In this document: piece after piece, positions 63,452-64,000 of the stretch
How the letters are laid out: each line of letters starts with the position of its first letter
Position numbering within the stretch: position 1 is the first letter of the stretch
DNA from: Paenibacillus sp. BIC5C1
GTDB taxonomy: Bacteria; Bacillota; Bacilli; Paenibacillales; Paenibacillaceae
Length of the DNA: 64,000 nt
Reading direction: 5' to 3'
NCBI RefSeq assembly: GCF_032399705.1
Contig: NZ_CP135922.1
Location: forward strand, 2,480,001 to 2,544,000
Notes under the pieces: generated by a model
The model's database searches: none
Seen by the model: only the letters and a program-made list of their open reading frames with translations
Told to the model about the DNA's origin: nothing
Position numbers and translations under genes: made by a program

Positions 63452-64000
63452 GTGGAAAGCATAACATACGATCGTTTGCAGGAAACGCTGTATTACGAAG
63501 TGATGGATAACGGGCTGCATGTTTATATTTTGCCTAAACCGGGTTTCCAGAAAACATATGCCACATTTGCAACCAAATACGGTTCGGTGGACAATCATTT
63601 TAAGGTCGAAGGAGAAGAGGAAGTGAAGGTCCCGGACGGAATTGCTCACTTTCTGGAACACAAAATGTTTGAAGAACCAACAGGGGATATTTTTGCTACA
63701 TTTGCTTCTCATGGAGCTTCTGCCAATGCTTTTACCAGTTTCGATCAGACGGTTTATTTGTTTTCGGCAACGGAATATGTCAATGAAAATATACAAACAT
63801 TAGTTGATTTTGTGCAAAATCCTTACTTCACCGATCAGAATGTGGAAAAGGAAAAAGGGATCATCGCACAGGAAATTAATATGTATGCCGATAATCCGGA
63901 TTGGCGCGTTTATTTTGGCCTGATCGAGGCAATGTATCAGAAACATCCTGTGCATATTGATATCGCCGGAACCGTTGAATCCATTGGTACCATAACCAAA
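63452..64000 (+). CDS. ymfH: M16 zinc peptidase YmfH-like, cut by the window end
   Basis: The frame starts at GTG 63452, after AAGGGGGA at the end of ymfF, and stays open to base 64000 (183 codons). The zinc motif H66-F-L-E69-H70 is intact (DGIAHFLEHKMFEEPTG). The usual downstream NAFTSFDQTVYLFSATEY and EKGIIAQEINMYADNPDWRV follow. It should be the active subunit paired with YmfF. The C-terminal half is outside the window. Confidence 0.9.
   Translation, partial: MESITYDRLQETLYYEVMDNGLHVYILPKPGFQKTYATFATKYGSVDNHFKVEGEEEVKVPDGIAHFLEHKMFEEPTGDIFATFASHGASANAFTSFDQTVYLFSATEYVNENIQTLVDFVQNPYFTDQNVEKEKGIIAQEINMYADNPDWRVYFGLIEAMYQKHPVHIDIAGTVESIGTITK

Overview
The window looks like a chromosome segment of an endospore-forming, motile, low-to-mid-GC Firmicute, most likely Paenibacillus or a close relative. 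The evidence is a fla/che operon joined to the rpsB-tsf-pyrH-frr-uppS block and then to polC-nusA-infB-pnp, as in Bacillus subtilis. Sporulation genes (dpaAB, ftsK/spoIIIE, tepA, ylzJ, a SleB-type hydrolase) lie in the same order, and TTG/GTG starts with strong GGAGG-type ribosome sites are frequent. The genus is inferred from protein style and gene order, not from a search. Every gene I accept is on the + strand, and no tRNA, rRNA, insertion sequence or CRISPR array was seen.

Region 1 (1-22825) is the distal part of one long flagellar/chemotaxis operon. It holds the fliK 3' end, flgD, a small flagellar-operon gene, flgE, swrD, fliL, fliM, fliY, cheY, fliO, fliP, fliQ, fliR, flhB, flhA, flhF, flhG, cheB, cheA, cheW, cheC, cheD, a membrane protein, sigD, a FapA-like gene and three poorly known genes. 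Many junctions overlap by a few bases, and the operon ends at an intrinsic terminator.

Region 2 (22826-31796) covers translation, nucleotide and envelope genes: rpsB, tsf, pyrH, frr, uppS, cdsA, dxr, rseP and proS. The proS copy is of the archaeal/eukaryotic type. The tsf-pyrH gap carries an unrecognised RNA-like structure (possible pseudoknot, terminator, second hairpin) and is the best candidate here for something undescribed.

Region 3 (31797-47600) is DNA replication and the transcription/translation core: polC, rimP, nusA, ylxR, ylxQ, infB, rbfA, nrnA, truB, ribF, rpsO and pnp. The leaders of rimP, nusA, rpsO and pnp are structured. Compared with B. subtilis, ylxP is absent and nrnA lies between rbfA and truB.

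Region 4 (47601-64000) is sporulation, lysine/dipicolinate synthesis, RNA decay and proteolysis: a ylxY-type deacetylase homologue, an M16 peptidase, dut, dpaA, dpaB, dapG, dapA, an RNase J, tepA, ylzJ, ftsK/spoIIIE, a SleB-like hydrolase and a pair of M16 genes, the second cut by the window end. The aspartate-semialdehyde dehydrogenase gene (asd) expected between dpaB and dapG is missing; 422 bases of hairpin-rich DNA stand there instead. Sequences matching sporulation sigma-factor promoters (sigma-E before ylxY, sigma-K before dpaA, sigma-G before tepA and the SleB-like gene) fit the known compartments of these genes.
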